From: Anoxybacillus tepidamans PS2 | GTDB lineage: Bacteria > Bacillota > Bacilli > Bacillales > Anoxybacillaceae | Direction: 5' to 3' | Assembly (NCBI RefSeq): GCF_000620165.1 | Contig: NZ_KK211085.1 | Span: 1-64,000, forward strand | DNA length: 64,000 bases | Shown: one piece after another, positions 1 to 9,300 of the stretch | Layout: each line of letters opens with the position of its first letter | Position numbering within the stretch: the first letter of the stretch is position 1 | The notes under the pieces: generated by a model | Database searches by the model: none | What the model was told of the DNA's origin: nothing | What the model saw: only the letters and a program-made list of their open reading frames with translations | Translations under genes and position numbers: made by a program

Positions 1-225
1 TCCGTTTCGGTCTCTAGGGACCAAAAGACCCTCAATCCGGCCATATTGCGTATCTAAATTTCGTTGATAGTAGCCGTTTCTCATATTCGACGTTCCGGCT
101 TGTTCCATTTCGAGGAAATTTTTAATTTCTTCCCGCATGATCAGTTCTAATTTTTCCTTTATAAACTGACGAATGACACTTTCCAGTTGATTTGCCCAGT
201 CGACATTCGGTATACTTTTAGACAT
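1..225 (-). CDS. IS256-family transposase, N-terminal part (cut by window edge)
   Basis: The 75 visible codons begin with an ATG at 225 and run off the left edge. Residues about 50-75 read NGYYQRNLDTQYGRIEGL followed by VPRDRNG, the conserved N-terminal signature of IS256/mutator-class DDE transposases (known family pattern). The start is supported by a GGAG ribosome binding site 12 bases upstream. That site lies in an inverted repeat (226-281) which could hide it. The rest of the element lies outside the window, so completeness cannot be judged. Confidence 0.88.
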   Translation of the reverse strand, partial: MSKSIPNVDWANQLESVIRQFIKEKLELIMREEIKNFLEMEQAGTSNMRNGYYQRNLDTQYGRIEGLLVPRDRNG

Positions 226-281
226 AGGTAGGGTTCTCCTTTCTCTGGAATGTTTGGGTTCAATCAGAGAATACCCTACCT
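226..281 (-). promoter_or_regulatory. Hairpin over the transposase ribosome binding site
   Basis: AGGTAGGGT (226-234) is exactly complementary to ACCCTACCT (273-281), and the adjoining TCTC pairs with GAGA. In the minus-strand transcript the right arm comes first and the left arm holds the Shine-Dalgarno region and the base just before the ATG. A transcript entering from outside would therefore mask the start site. This is a known self-protection device in other insertion sequences (IS10, IS50). Its function here is inferred. Confidence 0.45.
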
Positions 282-427
282 TTTTTATTTTGCTCTAGTA
301 AAATGCTTTACACAAAATTTTATACATCATCATTATTACTTTATAATTTTTATAATTAGTCTACCTTTATTTTATACATTTTGTCAATATTCCCTATCAT
401 TAATATATGATTTTACTCGATTTTTTT

Positions 428-460
428 ACATAAAAAACGTGCGGAATGATTTTCCGCACG
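428..460 (-). terminator. Rho-independent terminator after bcp
   Basis: CGTGCGGAA (439-447) pairs with TTCCGCACG (452-460). On the minus strand the stem is followed by a T run. It lies about 75 bases beyond the bcp stop codon, with no other minus-strand gene in between. Confidence 0.7.
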
Positions 461-533
461 AAACTTATTGCATTTGAGGAGGTATGCCCTACATCATCAA
501 CATATTCCATTTTCATTATTTTTGCATAGACGT

Positions 534-1010
534 TTACCTAGCATTCACAAAATTATTTATATATTCCAGCGCTTCTTCCACATGACCTTTTACTTTAACA
601 TTACGCCACTCTTTTAAAAGTTTTCCTTCTTTATCGATTACAAAAGTAGAACGTTCAATTCCCATATATTCTTTCCCAAAATTTTTCTTCAACTTCCAAA
701 CTCCATATTTTTCTGCCACTTCATGCTCGGTATCGGACAACAATAAAAATGGAAGTTCGTATTTCTCGATAAATTTTTGATGTCTTTCTATCGGGTCTGT
801 GCTTACTCCTAAAATGACCACATTTAAATCGCTAAATCGAGCATGATAATCTCGGAAATCACATGCTTCCGTTGTACAGCCCGGTGTCATGTCCTTCGGG
901 TAAAAATACAATATGACATATTTTCCGCGAAAATCAGAAAGTGAGACCATTTCTCCATTGCTAGCCAACAATGTAAAATCAGGCGCAAGTTGTCCAACTT
1001 CAATAGACAT
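534..1010 (-). CDS. bcp: Thioredoxin-dependent peroxiredoxin, Bcp/PrxQ type
   Basis: The 158-residue protein is a 2-Cys thiol peroxidase of the Bcp/PrxQ family that reduces hydrogen and organic peroxides with thioredoxin in the cytoplasm. The peroxidatic cysteine is Cys45 in TPGCTTEAC and the likely resolving cysteine is Cys50, the atypical one-protein pair of the family. The FYPKDMTPG loop is intact. The frame is open for 51 codons further upstream, but ATG 1010 has a GGAGGGAAA ribosome binding site and gives the normal family length. It corresponds to B. subtilis ygaF, which also neighbours gsaB. Confidence 0.95.
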   Translation of the reverse strand: MSIEVGQLAPDFTLLASNGEMVSLSDFRGKYVILYFYPKDMTPGCTTEACDFRDYHARFSDLNVVILGVSTDPIERHQKFIEKYELPFLLLSDTEHEVAEKYGVWKLKKNFGKEYMGIERSTFVIDKEGKLLKEWRNVKVKGHVEEALEYINNFVNAR

Positions 1011-1075
1011 TTCTTTCCCTCCAACATTCAAATTCCTGACTTTAGCGTAACGAAAAGAAAAAACAATTGCAACGT

Positions 1076-1522
1076 TCACTTTTCGTTCGAATCCATCACA
1101 AACCGGGCAACAAAAGCAGCCGGAATAATATATCCAAGTAAAGCTTCGAGCATAGCAATCCATCGCCCCGTCCCGATTGGAATAATATCACCGTAACCCA
1201 CCGATAATAGCGTAATTGCACTAAAATATAGACTGTCGTGTAAAATATGTACAAATTCCCCATTAGTACGACCTAAGCTTTTAACAAACGCTTCGTATCC
1301 ATTCATTTCCATCCATGCATATATTAATCCAAATCCAATCATCATTGTTAAATAAAGTAGCATCAGTGTAAAAAGATTCTCAATTGAGATATATTGTCTC
1401 CCTCTCGTCTGTGTCGTCCAAAATGAAATAATACTGGCTAACATAACAATCACAACTAGTCCTACTAGCAGCAGTGCCACCACCTCATTTGCAGCGATAC
1501 ATATGAAAAACAAAAGGCGCAT
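1076..1522 (-). CDS. Two-helix potassium channel family protein
   Basis: The 148-residue membrane protein has hydrophobic segments near residues 14-34, 48-70 and 97-140. The pore loop ends in LLSVGYGDI (about 105-113), a K+ selectivity filter with S in place of the usual T in TVGYGD. This is the simple pore-only ion channel architecture with no RCK domain in the same gene. It lies 65 bases upstream of bcp on the same strand and could be co-transcribed. No clear ribosome binding site precedes ATG 1522. A GTG near residue 14 or 15 is an alternative start. Confidence 0.8.
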   Translation of the reverse strand: MRLLFFICIAANEVVALLLVGLVVIVMLASIISFWTTQTRGRQYISIENLFTLMLLYLTMMIGFGLIYAWMEMNGYEAFVKSLGRTNGEFVHILHDSLYFSAITLLSVGYGDIIPIGTGRWIAMLEALLGYIIPAAFVARFVMDSNEK

Positions 1523-1641
1523 ATTGTGAATTTTGTACTTATACTTCTACCGCTTGCTTTAATGATATGTACAAAAATGCAAGTATAATCCACAAAATTG
1601 ACTTAACCACTAGCAAATAAGAAAAGACCGAGACATACAAG

Positions 1642-1702
1642 TTTAACATAATCCGTCGAGAAGTCTCCCACCTCTAAGCGAAGTGTAGGTGGGGAGGTTC
1701 AT
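1642..1702 (+). repeat. Dispersed 61-bp hairpin element, copy A (IS200/IS605-end-like)
   Basis: The unit starts TTTAACAT, has a CCCACCT/AGGTGGG stem around TCTAAGCGAAGTGT, and ends GGTTCAT. The same unit recurs at 20020-20080, 33710-33770 (inverted), 41380-41438 (inverted) and, degraded, at 45854-45905. The stem and loop resemble the hairpin ends of IS200/IS605-type elements. No tnpA or tnpB gene accompanies any copy. Assignment to that family is an inference. Confidence 0.65.
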
Positions 1703-1851
1703 ATGGTCACATCTAAATATGATGTTCTCTGTTCACGCACAATTTGTTTGAAAATAGATGCATGCGCATTTTGTGTAGTCAACAAATGCAAATCACCATT
1801 CAGCGCTTTTACGGCATGAGTTATTGACTATACTATTTTCTCTTTGTACGT

Positions 1852-1886
1852 AAAAAGGCAGGAACCTTACCTTCCTGCCTTTTTAA
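1852..1886 (-). terminator. Terminator of the ABC exporter operon
   Basis: AAAAAGGCAGGA (1852-1863) pairs with TCCTGCCTTTTT (1873-1884). The T tract follows the stem on the minus strand, and the hairpin begins at the stop codon of the last operon gene. Confidence 0.85.
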
Positions 1887-2668
1887 TTTCCTGCTCCCCG
1901 GTAACGTTTAACACCTGCGTTCCACAAAAAAACAGCCAGCACGAAAAAAACAATACCTACAACGGGAGTCAGAAACGAATAAATATACCATTCCTTCTTA
2001 CCTAGAAAATAAGCGGATGGATACACCCCTACAAAGGCAAACGGAAGCACCCACGTTAGTACATAGCGAATCACGCGATTATAAATATCAATCGGATAAC
2101 GACCATAGTTACTAATGTTATACATCATTGGCATGATAGAGCTTCTAGCATCCGACCAAAAACTGACCGTCGCTAGAGAAATAAAAACGCCGGCGTACAC
2201 AAGCATGCCGCCTACAACAAACAAAATAAAAACAAATAAATCATACCAGTGGAGCTCTAAATGCAGACGTGAGCCTGCATACATCATGATTATGATTCCT
2301 GTTACCCCGCCGAGCAGCGACTCGAGCTCCATTCGTTCTAACACGATTTGGAACAAGCTATGGACCGGACGCGTTAAAACACGATCCAACTCCCCGCGCA
2401 CAATGTACCGCTCATTAAAATCCCAAATGTTAAAAAAGGCACCGAATAGCGCAAACGGCACTAAAAAAAAGCCATAAATAAAAATCATTTCATCCCTTGT
2501 CCACCCGTGCAGTAGACTCGTATGACCAAAAATAACAAGAATAAAAATTAAATTGACCGCCTGAAACATCAAATCTGAAATAAACTCGACAAACAAATCA
2601 GCCCGATATTGCAATTTCGTTTTCATATATTGCCCCATATATTGAAAAAAGACAGAGACATAAAACAC
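1883..2668 (-). CDS. ABC-2 type exporter permease (second subunit)
   Basis: The 261-residue protein has six hydrophobic segments. It opens with QYMGQYMKTKLQYRADLF, typical of the DUF990/ABC-2 permeases that pair with a NatA/daunorubicin-type ATPase. GTG 2668 is preferred because a GGGGG ribosome binding site sits 10 bases upstream; it starts 4 bases past the previous stop. An in-frame ATG at 2692 would overlap the upstream gene and has no good site. It is the last gene of a three-gene operon. The substrate cannot be deduced. Confidence 0.85.
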   Translation of the reverse strand: MFYVSVFFQYMGQYMKTKLQYRADLFVEFISDLMFQAVNLIFILVIFGHTSLLHGWTRDEMIFIYGFFLVPFALFGAFFNIWDFNERYIVRGELDRVLTRPVHSLFQIVLERMELESLLGGVTGIIIMMYAGSRLHLELHWYDLFVFILFVVGGMLVYAGVFISLATVSFWSDARSSIMPMMYNISNYGRYPIDIYNRVIRYVLTWVLPFAFVGVYPSAYFLGKKEWYIYSFLTPVVGIVFFVLAVFLWNAGVKRYRGAGN

Positions 2669-2672
2669 GCTC

Positions 2673-3464
2673 TCATCCCCCTTGAATAACAAGCTGCTTT
2701 TTAGCGAGCTTCCACAAAACTTGAATCGGGATTAATAAAATGACGCTCCAAATGAGTTGAAACATTAGTCCATTTATAATCGCTTGCCCTTGAAAGCTTT
2801 CGGTAAAAATCATACTCGGGATATAACTAATTCCTTGAAACGGAAAATATTTCATTGCCTGCTGTGCCCAATCAGGATAAAAGCTAATCGGCAAAATCAA
2901 GCCAGAAAACAAATCAATAATAAACCGTTTCGCACGCAATAATCCTTCATTGTTCAAAGTAAAAAACGTCACGACCCCTGCCAGCAAATTCAACTCAGAG
3001 TTAATGATAAAACTCAGCGTAATGGATAGTATAAAATACATCCATGTTGTAATATTCATTGAAAAATGGAGCGGAAAAAGAAGGGCTGTAACCACAACAC
3101 CAGGGAGAGAAAGAAACAATAAGCGGAAAATTCCCTCTCCCAATCCTTGCATTGTTTTCATGCCTAAATAGCTATAAGGACGAATCAGTTCGGTTGCCAC
3201 TTTTCCTTCTTTAATCTCCATTGCGATTTCGCGATCAATGTTATTAAAATAAAATGCCCGCGCCATCCATGAAACCGCCACATATGTCGTCATTTGTTCG
3301 ATCGACATCCCTTGAATTGACGATTTTCCGCTATAAATAGCTGACCAAAGAAAGTAATAAGCTCCGATATTAATACAGTAAATCAGGATGCCGGTATAGT
3401 AATTCGTTCGGTAAGCAAGCATCATTAAAAAACGAATGCGGATCATCTCCATATATTTATCCAT
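2673..3464 (-). CDS. ABC-2 type exporter permease (first subunit)
   Basis: The 263-residue integral membrane protein begins MDKYMEMIRIRF and carries about six transmembrane stretches, matching the DUF990 permease family. Its ATG at 3464 overlaps the stop of the ATPase gene by 8 bases, a typical coupling arrangement. The frame is open upstream to 3512, but that start would lie well inside the ATPase gene. With the second permease it likely forms a heterodimeric channel driven by the upstream ATPase. Confidence 0.87.
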   Translation of the reverse strand: MDKYMEMIRIRFLMMLAYRTNYYTGILIYCINIGAYYFLWSAIYSGKSSIQGMSIEQMTTYVAVSWMARAFYFNNIDREIAMEIKEGKVATELIRPYSYLGMKTMQGLGEGIFRLLFLSLPGVVVTALLFPLHFSMNITTWMYFILSITLSFIINSELNLLAGVVTFFTLNNEGLLRAKRFIIDLFSGLILPISFYPDWAQQAMKYFPFQGISYIPSMIFTESFQGQAIINGLMFQLIWSVILLIPIQVLWKLAKKQLVIQGG

Positions 3465-4464
3465 GCACAGCACCTTCTTCGTAAATGTTACGAATAATTT
3501 CTTCCGTCGCAATTTCGTGGATGTTGATATCCTGAATTTCGTAACGAGTCACAACGCGATTAATTACATCCGATATAGATGCTGGCGCGACATGAGCAAC
3601 CCAACTGTTCGCTTGCTCCCCTTTACGCCATTCTACTTGCAAATCGCTAGTAAGAGCGCCTAATTCCCCATCTGTTACCTCTTTAGAAAAAGTAAACTGA
3701 ATTTGTTTTCCCTCGCCCCAATTTTCCTTTAAATGCTGAAGCGATCCGTCATAAATAATTTTTCCTTCATCGAGCATAATGACGCGTTCGCATAGCGCTT
3801 CGATATCAGAAATATCGTGTGTTGTTAGCAAGATTGTTGTATTGTATTTTTGATTAATCTCTTTTAAAAACTCACGGATTTTTAGTTTAACTAGCACATC
3901 TAACCCAATTGTCGGCTCATCCAAAAATAAAAGCGGCGGATTATGAATAAGAGCGGCGGCGAGCTCACAGCGCATCCGCTGGCCGAGCGACAATTTACGA
4001 ACTGGTTTGTCTAAAAGCGGGCCAATATCCAATGTTTCAATGACATGCCCCATGTGCTCTTTATAATCCTGATCGGATACACGATACACTTTTTTTAGCA
4101 AGCGGAATGACTCTTGCACCGCAATATCCCACCATAGTTGCGATCGTTGTCCAAATACAACGCCGATCGTTTGTACAAACGTTTCTCGCTCTTTATGCGG
4201 ATTCATTCCATTTACGAGCACTTTCCCTGAAGTCGGCGTTAAAATCCCCGTCAGCATTTTTATAGTCGTTGATTTTCCTGCACCATTTTCACCGATATAT
4301 CCGACCATCTCTCCTTGCTTAACGGTAAATGAAATATCGTTGACCGCACGAATCGTTTTATAGTTTCTCGTGAACAAGTCACGAAACGCCCCCATTAAAC
4401 CGGAACGGCTAGAGTAAGATTTGAATTCTTTTCGCAGTTTTTCTACTTCGATTGCATTAACCAT
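3457..4464 (-). CDS. ABC exporter ATP-binding protein
   Basis: The 335-residue ATPase has Walker A GENGAGKST (about 58-66), signature LSLGQ (about 158-162), Walker B LLFLDEP (about 178-184) and the switch histidine in TTHD. The LSLGQRMRCELAAAL signature and the roughly 100-residue C-terminal extension are those of NatA/DrrA-like exporters. It is the first gene of the minus-strand trio. The promoter must lie in the 360-base divergent space shared with gsaB. A GGAGGTAG ribosome binding site precedes ATG 4464. The cargo is unknown; drug or ion export is possible. Confidence 0.92.
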   Translation of the reverse strand: MVNAIEVEKLRKEFKSYSSRSGLMGAFRDLFTRNYKTIRAVNDISFTVKQGEMVGYIGENGAGKSTTIKMLTGILTPTSGKVLVNGMNPHKERETFVQTIGVVFGQRSQLWWDIAVQESFRLLKKVYRVSDQDYKEHMGHVIETLDIGPLLDKPVRKLSLGQRMRCELAAALIHNPPLLFLDEPTIGLDVLVKLKIREFLKEINQKYNTTILLTTHDISDIEALCERVIMLDEGKIIYDGSLQHLKENWGEGKQIQFTFSKEVTDGELGALTSDLQVEWRKGEQANSWVAHVAPASISDVINRVVTRYEIQDINIHEIATEEIIRNIYEEGAVHG

Positions 4465-4824
4465 CTTGTTCTACCTCCACATAAGCATAGTTTAGCGAAA
4501 GTGAAAATGGGAAACAAATTGTATGCTTATACCATGACGATATTCCATTATTTTACTCCAACAGACATATGCAGGCATATCAGCTTACCAAAAGCTTACC
4601 AAATAGGAAGAAATGCAAACTTTTTTCCGCACTTCCGAACAAAACATGGATGAGACGCAAATCATTTGCAGTATAAGAGCCGTTGACAAGCATGCTCCTG
4701 CTGTTGAAGGCAAGAAGGCTATAAATAAAGACTTTTTTCTAGTTTTTATTGGGTTGGCCGCCACGCTAAATATGCTTATGCTAAAATAAAAAGCGGCAAA
4801 AAACTTGCATAGGAGGCTTTAAGC
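4465..4824. other. Divergent promoter region between ABC exporter and gsaB
   Basis: There is no gene here. It holds a tandem pair of AGCTTACCAAA (4583-4606) and a plausible gsaB promoter, TTGGCC (4754-4759) with a 17-base spacer to TATGCT (4777-4782). A good AGGAGG ribosome binding site sits just before the gsaB ATG. No riboswitch fold was recognised. Confidence 0.4.
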
Positions 4825-6120
4825 ATGCAATTTACCAAATCTGAACAACTATATAAAGAAGCGCTTGAACATATCGTCGGCGGCGTGAACAGCCCTTCCC
4901 GCTCATATAAAGCGGTCGGCGGAGGTGCCCCTGTCGTGATGGAACGTGCACAAGGCGCTTATTTTTGGGACGTGGATGGCAATAAATACATTGACTACTT
5001 AGCAGCATACGGACCTATTATTACAGGACACGCCCATCCGCATATTACAAAAGCGATTCAGCGCGCTGCGGAAAACGGGGTGTTATACGGAACACCAACT
5101 CCTTATGAAATTACATTTGCCAAAATGTTGAAAGAGGCCATTCCTTCATTAGAAAAGGTACGCTTTGTCAATTCCGGAACTGAAGCAGTGATGACGACAA
5201 TTCGCGTTGCGCGCGCCTACACGGGAAGAGATAAAATTTTAAAATTTGCCGGCTGCTATCATGGACATTCCGACCTTGTTCTCGTCGCTGCCGGTTCAGG
5301 CCCTTCCACGCTAGGAACGCCAGACTCTGCCGGGATACCGAAAAGCATTGCACAAGAAGTGATTACAGTCCCATTTAACGATATCGATTCGTTTAAACAA
5401 GCGATGGAAAAATGGGGAGAGCAAATTGCAGCCGTTCTCGTTGAGCCGATTGTCGGAAACTTCGGCATCGTTGAACCAAAGCCTGGATTTCTTGAAGCGG
5501 TTAATGAAGTGGCTCATCAAGCGGGGGCGCTCGTCATTTATGACGAGGTGATTACGGCATTTCGCTTCATGTACGGAGGAGCGCAAAATTTATTAGGTAT
5601 CGAGCCCGATTTAACTGCACTCGGAAAGATTATTGGCGGCGGTCTTCCAATCGGGGCATACGGCGGTCGCAAAGACATTATGGAACAAGTCGCGCCGCTC
5701 GGTCCAGCATATCAAGCGGGAACAATGGCTGGAAACCCTGCTTCTATTCTCGCGGGAATCGCCTGCTTAGAAGTATTGCAGCAAAAAGGAGTTTATGAGC
5801 ATCTGGATCGACTCGGAGCCATGTTAGAAGAAGGCATTCTCACCCACGCGAAAACATACGGCATTCCAATTATGATTAATCGCCTAAAAGGAGCACTCAC
5901 CCTCTACTTCACAACGCAAAAAGTAGAAAATTATGAACAAGCGCAGCAGACAGATGGAGACATGTTCGCCAAATTCTTCAAATTAATGCTGAAGCAAGGG
6001 GTGAATCTTGCTCCTTCCAAATATGAAGCATGGTTTATTACCATCGCTCATACAGAAGAGGATATTCAATATACGCTCAAAGCCGTAGAAAATGCATTTA
6101 AATCACTCGCGGTTGAATAA
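4825..6120 (+). CDS. gsaB: Glutamate-1-semialdehyde 2,1-aminomutase
   Basis: The 431-residue PLP enzyme converts glutamate-1-semialdehyde to 5-aminolevulinate, the precursor of heme and other tetrapyrroles. The N-terminal [15 protein letters not shown] is the GSAM signature. The PLP aspartate lies in [10 protein letters not shown] (Asp240) and the Schiff-base lysine is Lys268 in [11 protein letters not shown]. Length is normal. B. subtilis has a second copy besides hemL; this one matches gsaB by its proximity to bcp. It begins at ATG 4825 behind AGGAGG and ends just before a terminator, so it is probably a single-gene unit. Confidence 0.95.
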   Translation: MQFTKSEQLYKEALEHIVGGVNSPSRSYKAVGGGAPVVMERAQGAYFWDVDGNKYIDYLAAYGPIITGHAHPHITKAIQRAAENGVLYGTPTPYEITFAKMLKEAIPSLEKVRFVNSGTEAVMTTIRVARAYTGRDKILKFAGCYHGHSDLVLVAAGSGPSTLGTPDSAGIPKSIAQEVITVPFNDIDSFKQAMEKWGEQIAAVLVEPIVGNFGIVEPKPGFLEAVNEVAHQAGALVIYDEVITAFRFMYGGAQNLLGIEPDLTALGKIIGGGLPIGAYGGRKDIMEQVAPLGPAYQAGTMAGNPASILAGIACLEVLQQKGVYEHLDRLGAMLEEGILTHAKTYGIPIMINRLKGALTLYFTTQKVENYEQAQQTDGDMFAKFFKLMLKQGVNLAPSKYEAWFITIAHTEEDIQYTLKAVENAFKSLAVE

Positions 6121-6126
6121 TTATAC

Positions 6127-6158
6127 AAACAACCAGAGAATCCTTCTCTGGTTGTTTT
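6127..6158 (+). terminator. gsaB terminator
   Basis: AAACAACCAGAGAA (6127-6140) pairs with TTCTCTGGTTGTTT (6144-6157) around a 3-base loop and ends in T4. The same stem sequence recurs in the terminator at 25510-25543. Confidence 0.85.
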
Positions 6159-6169
6159 GAAGAATATAT

Positions 6170-6183
6170 TGGAAACGCTTACA
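6170..6183 (+). promoter_or_regulatory. CcpA cre-like site
   Basis: The 14 bases read TGGAAACGCTTACA. They differ from the Gram-positive cre consensus TGWAARCGYTWNCA only at the third base. It lies 209 bases upstream of the glutamate synthase start in a gene-free stretch. It would link nitrogen assimilation to carbon status, as CcpA does for glutamate synthase in B. subtilis by other means. Binding is not shown. Confidence 0.5.
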
Positions 6184-6343
6184 ATTGTTTTTCTGTGTAT
6201 ATTATTGGTAATGAATGCTATATCCAAAAAAGTGAATAAATAATTGATTTCACCTCTTGAACATGATAACATAAACTACAAATTCTGAAAATTTTTTATC
6301 TACAGACTGTTATTTTATATTTTTGTTATAGAACATTGTGATC

Positions 6344-6391
6344 AGGAGGTGAAAGGCAAAAAGCGGGATTTTCCGCTTTTAAGCCACCTGG
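6344..6391 (+). promoter_or_regulatory. Structured leader separating Shine-Dalgarno and start of glutamate synthase
   Basis: A strong AGGAGGTG lies at 6344-6351, but the first possible start is ATG 6392, about 40 bases away. Between them AAAAGCGG (6359-6366) pairs with CCGCTTTT (6373-6380), GGC (6355-6357) with GCC (6383-6385), and AGGT (6347-6350) with ACCT (6386-6389). Folding either brings the site close to the ATG or buries it. No other in-frame start exists upstream because TAA at 6380-6382 closes the frame. Confidence 0.45.
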
Positions 6392-9300
6392 ATGAAACAA
6401 CGTTGGAATCCGAGCCTTTTTAGAGATTTTCATCAAGAAGAACACGATGCCTGTGGCATTGTTTCTGCTATTGAAAAACGGCGCATCCCAACGCGGGAAA
6501 ATATCATGACTTGCATTGAAGCGCTCGTTAAAATGAATCATCGCGCTGGGTTTATTAACGGAGAAGGCGATGGGGTCGGCATTCACATCGACATCCCAAG
6601 AACCCTTTGGATGGAGAAGTTAGCTAATGCTGGTCAAAACCCTGAAATTGCGAACAATCGCAATTTTATCGTCGGCCATATTTTTATTAGCCGTTCCACG
6701 AATGTAGAACAAACAAAAATGACTATTCAACAATTATTTAAACAGTCTGGCTTCTTGCTCGTTTTCGAATCCGATCGCGTGACGTCTTCACACGCACTAG
6801 GACCGATCGCTTTGCGCCAAGAGCCTGTTTTTTGGCAAGTAGCTCTTTTGCCTTCTGACGATGCTCAGTTAGCTCAACGTCTTTTTAATCTGCTCATTGA
6901 AATTGAACAAGATGAAAATGTCCATGTCGCTTCTTTGAGCAATTTCCATGTTGTTTATAAAGTCATGGGAGCAGGAGATATTTTGCCAAAGTATTACCAC
7001 GATCTGGCGAATCCGCTCGTTGCTTCCACCATGACATTGGGACACAACCGTTATTCAACGAATACGCTATCAAATTTTTTCCGCGTACAGCCTTTTAGTG
7101 TTTTGGGACATAATGGAGAAATTAATACTATCGCCAAACTTCGCGATGAGGCGGCAATGATTGATGTTCCTCTCACTAATGGCGGGAGCGACTCGCAAGA
7201 TTTAAGCCGTACAATGGAAACGCTTATTTGTCGCCATGGATATAGCTTATTTGAAGCAATGGATATACTATTCCCTCCGATTATTAATGAAATTAAAGCG
7301 TACCCGGGACACCTGCAAGATTTGTACGCATACATCCGCGAAGCGTGGGGACATTTTGCCCAAGGTCCCGCAGGCATTATTTCTCGCTATGGAGATGAAG
7401 CTGTCTTTAGTGTTGATGCATTAGGACTGCGGCCGCTTTGGAAGCTAGAAACAGAACATCGCTTCATTTTTTCGTCTGAACCAGGCATAATTCCTGCAAG
7501 CGAATATACAGGAGACCCAAAACCGCTAGCACCTGGGGAAAAAATTGGCTTGAAATGGAACAATAATGAACAGATTCGGGTATTTGAATATGGCGAATTC
7601 CAGGAAGAGGTATATACACGTTTTTCAAAGCGATTCGATATCACGAATTTTCGTAAACGTCTAGATCCCCCTGCTTTAGAAAAGCATGTGGTGGCCCTAG
7701 CTCCAACGAAAGTCCATAACGGACAATATGCCGCTTTCGGTTGGGATCGTGAGCATATTCAGCTTCTCGAACAGATGGCAGAAAAAGGAGCCGAGCCAAT
7801 CCGTTCGCTCGGTCATGACGCTCCTCTTGCCGCCATTAATCCAAATCGAAAAAATATCGCCGATTTTATTAAGGAAAGCGTTGCTGTTGTCACTAATCCA
7901 GCGATCGATCGCGATCGCGAAACGGAGCATTTCTCGACACGAACAGTTATTGGCAAACGACCGCCGCTATTTGAAACACAAGAACCGTCCTATGTAATAG
8001 AGCTCGTTTCTCCAATTTTAATTGAGGGAAAACTTGGATATGAATGCGCTGATATTCTAAATCATCCTTCATATGATCAAATTGTTCATGCATTTGATAC
8101 CAAAAAACTAGTTCATTTTATCTCAGCAACTTTCACAGCAAATGAAACCATACGGGATGCTTTGTATCGCCTGTCCATTGAGGCATGTGAAGCAGTTCGA
8201 TCAGGAAAAACATTGCTGGTGATCGATGATGCCGATGCACATCAAAACGGAAATTTATGGATTGACCCGCTATTAGTGACATCAGTGATCGACCAGTCCT
8301 TAACGAAAAATGGTTTACGGCGTGACTGCTCTATTTTGCTTCGCTCCGGTGCCATTCGCTCTCTTCACGATTTCATTGTCGCATACGGACTAGGCGCCAA
8401 TGTCATTAGCCCGTATTTAATGTTCGCGACGGTAGCGTCAGAAGATTCTATTAAACCGGTTATTAATTTATTCAACGCACTCAATAAAGGACTAGAAAAG
8501 GTCATTTCAACGATCGGCATTCATGAATTGCGAGGGTATAGCCGATTGTTCTCCTCGATCGGTTTACATGATGAAGTAGCCGATGTACTCAAAGTTGTCA
8601 ACTTTTTCGGCTCCGATTCACTATTGTACGATTTTGCTGCTTTAAAAGAAGATGCGATTGCTCGTGCTAAAGATTATATAAACGAAAATGCAAAGCCAGG
8701 GAAAACATTTCATCTCTTCCCTCGCATTTGGAAAGCGATCGGAGAAGTGGCTCAAACAGCTTCATATGACAGCTATCGGGAAAAATTAACCGAATTAGAA
8801 ACGGAAACACCAACGACGATTCGCCATTTACTCGATTTAAAGAAAGCAAAAAAAGACATCCCTATTGAAAAAGTGGATATCAGTGTCGGCGACCATAGCT
8901 TGCCGTTTGTTATTGCATCGATGTCGTTCGGCTCGCAAAATGAAGTAGCATTCCGAGCCTATGCTGAGGCAGCTGATCGTCTAAATATGATCAGCTTAAA
9001 CGGCGAAGGCGGCGAAATTAAAGATATGCTCGGCAAATATCCGCGCACGCGCGGCCAACAAATCGCTTCCGGTCGTTTCGGCGTCAACGTCGAATTGCTC
9101 AACTCTTCTAATCTATTAGAAATCAAAATCGGCCAAGGAGCAAAGCCAGGCGAAGGCGGTCACCTCCCTGGTTCGAAAGTGACTGCTAAAATTGCGGAAG
9201 CCCGCAATGCAACAATTGGTTCGGATTTAATCTCTCCATCGAATAATCATGATATTTATTCGATTGAAGATTTAGCGCAAATGATCGCGGAACTTAAAAC

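Noticed and set aside
250-477. 75-codon plus-strand open frame
   Set aside because: A+T-rich, no ribosome binding site, spans the IS left end and the bcp terminator.
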